Shown here: positions 5,576 to 5,882 of the stretch, piece by piece
Position numbering within the stretch: the stretch's first letter is position 1
How the letters are laid out: every line of letters starts with the position of its first letter
Origin: Flavobacteriaceae bacterium
Lineage (GTDB): Bacteria; Bacteroidota; Bacteroidia; Flavobacteriales; Flavobacteriaceae
Direction: 5' to 3'
Length of the DNA: 5,882 nt
Assembly (NCBI GenBank): GCA_015489265.1
Contig: WFZY01000136.1
Location: 1-5,882 of the forward strand
Notes under the pieces: model-generated
The model's input: only the letters and a program-made list of their open reading frames with translations
Database searches by the model: none
What the model was told of the DNA's origin: nothing
Position numbers and translations under genes: made by a program

Positions 5576-5781
5576 TGCTGTAAATCTTTAATTTTAACCG
5601 GTGCTAATTCATGACCAAACATACGAAGCACCATATTTACCTTGTCCATATTTAAATTTGTTTTGCCTTGTTCTATTTTTCTTATAACAGTTAAGGCAAC
5701 CCCTGCCCGGTCGGCGAATTCTTTTTGAGTAAGTTTAACTTCTTTTCTCTTTTCTCTAACAAAATCAGATAAAGGTTTCAT
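5572..5781 (-). CDS. hipB: HipB-like XRE-family DNA-binding protein
   Basis: The protein has 69 residues from ATG 5781 and a Cro/C1-type helix-turn-helix, LTQKEFADRAGVALTVIRKI, at about 17-36, followed by EQGKTNLNMDKVNMVLRMFG, the usual dimer-forming end of small XRE regulators. It is expected to bind the operator repeats directly upstream, repress the operon, and take part in antitoxin activity with HipS. A longer frame starting at TTG 5790 adds three residues; ATG 5781 is preferred because it is the normal start codon and the added residues fall inside the first operator site. Its stop overlaps the hipS start (ATGA). In HipBST the HipB protein is not itself the main antitoxin but strengthens HipS; in HipBA it is the antitoxin. 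Which holds here cannot be told from sequence. Confidence 0.9.
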   Translation of the reverse strand: MKPLSDFVREKRKEVKLTQKEFADRAGVALTVIRKIEQGKTNLNMDKVNMVLRMFGHELAPVKIKDLQQ

Positions 5782-5806
5782 TATATGCAATTAAATATAT
5801 TTATTA

Positions 5807-5814
5807 CAAATATA
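5807..5814 (-). promoter_or_regulatory. Candidate promoter -7 box of the hipBST operon
   Basis: The minus strand reads TATATTTG, an exact TAnnTTTG match, 25 bp before the hipB ATG. Transcription would start near 5800. The box lies in the 20-bp space between operator sites 1 and 2, so HipB bound to both would cover the start site and the -33 region. Confidence 0.5.
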
Positions 5815-5860
5815 TAAAAATTATATGTAATTAAATATAATTAATAAGAAATTAATAAAA

Positions 5861-5880
5861 TTATATGTTCTTACATATAA
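5861..5880. promoter_or_regulatory. Perfect 8-4-8 palindrome, best operator site
   Basis: TTATATGT and ACATATAA are exact reverse complements separated by TCTT. The half-site differs from E. coli HipB's TATCC-N8-GGATA, as would be expected of a distant homologue. It lies about 60-80 bp before the predicted transcription start. Confidence 0.75.
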
Positions 5881-5882
5881 TT

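Larger units (their letters stand above)
5781..5880. promoter_or_regulatory. Operator array of three 20-bp palindromic sites at 40-bp spacing
   Basis: Sites begin at 5781, 5821 and 5861, exactly 40 bp apart, and all start TTATATG. Site 1 (5781-5800) matches its own reverse complement at 5 of 8 arm positions, site 2 (5821-5840) at 7 of 8, and site 3 (5861-5880) at all 8. Site 1 touches the hipB start codon. The sequences between the sites are also partly alike (about 13 of 20), so the array may have grown by duplication of a 40-bp unit. Binding by HipB is inferred from position and from the known autoregulation of hip operons. Confidence 0.75.

Noticed and set aside
5782..5790. TTG start for hipB
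   Set aside because: It adds only three residues and lies inside the operator site; the ATG at 5781 is the better start.

Overview
The window looks like chromosomal DNA of a Bacteroidota (Flavobacteriia-like) bacterium. The evidence is the low GC content, promoter candidates of the TAnnTTTG type, starts without an obvious Shine-Dalgarno, a transketolase encoded as two separate genes, a lipoprotein with an acidic tail after the lipobox, and ACCT/AGGT-type palindromic repeats between genes. No tRNA, rRNA, CRISPR array or transposase gene was seen.

Layout. Positions 1-374 are a tandem array of a 121-bp unit (three copies, the first lacking a base or so at the window edge, plus the beginning of a fourth), made of imperfect hairpins. 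Its last hairpin lies just after the C-terminal transketolase subunit gene (396-1349, minus) and can act as its terminator. Positions 1350-2004 are a 655-bp gene-free gap holding three related hairpin repeats, a lone copy of the ACCT/AGGT hairpin and a roughly 50-bp direct repeat. The N-terminal transketolase subunit gene follows (2005-2850, minus). The two products together make one TPP-dependent transketolase of the pentose phosphate pathway, so a gap this long between them is unusual. A short divergent promoter region (2851-3049) separates it from a small lipoprotein gene (3050-3436, plus), which converges on a TIGR00266/AIM24-family gene (3442-4236, minus).

Positions 4315-5781 (minus) hold a compact three-gene toxin-antitoxin operon in the order hipB-hipS-hipT: an XRE-type DNA-binding protein, a separate HipA N-terminal subdomain protein, and a HipA-like kinase. 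The genes overlap by 4 and 11 nt. Upstream, at 5781-5880, three 20-bp palindromic sites recur at an exact 40-bp spacing around a TAnnTTTG promoter; this is very likely the autoregulatory operator.

The most interesting items are the HipBST-like operon with its one-serine Gly-rich loop and cysteine/histidine-rich N-terminus, the 40-bp-phased operator array, and two families of structured intergenic repeats: one built of ACCTNNNAGGT modules paired at a fixed 18 bp, the other with conserved flanks and a variable inner stem. None of these is certainly a new system. The repeat families are the part least explained by known gene functions.
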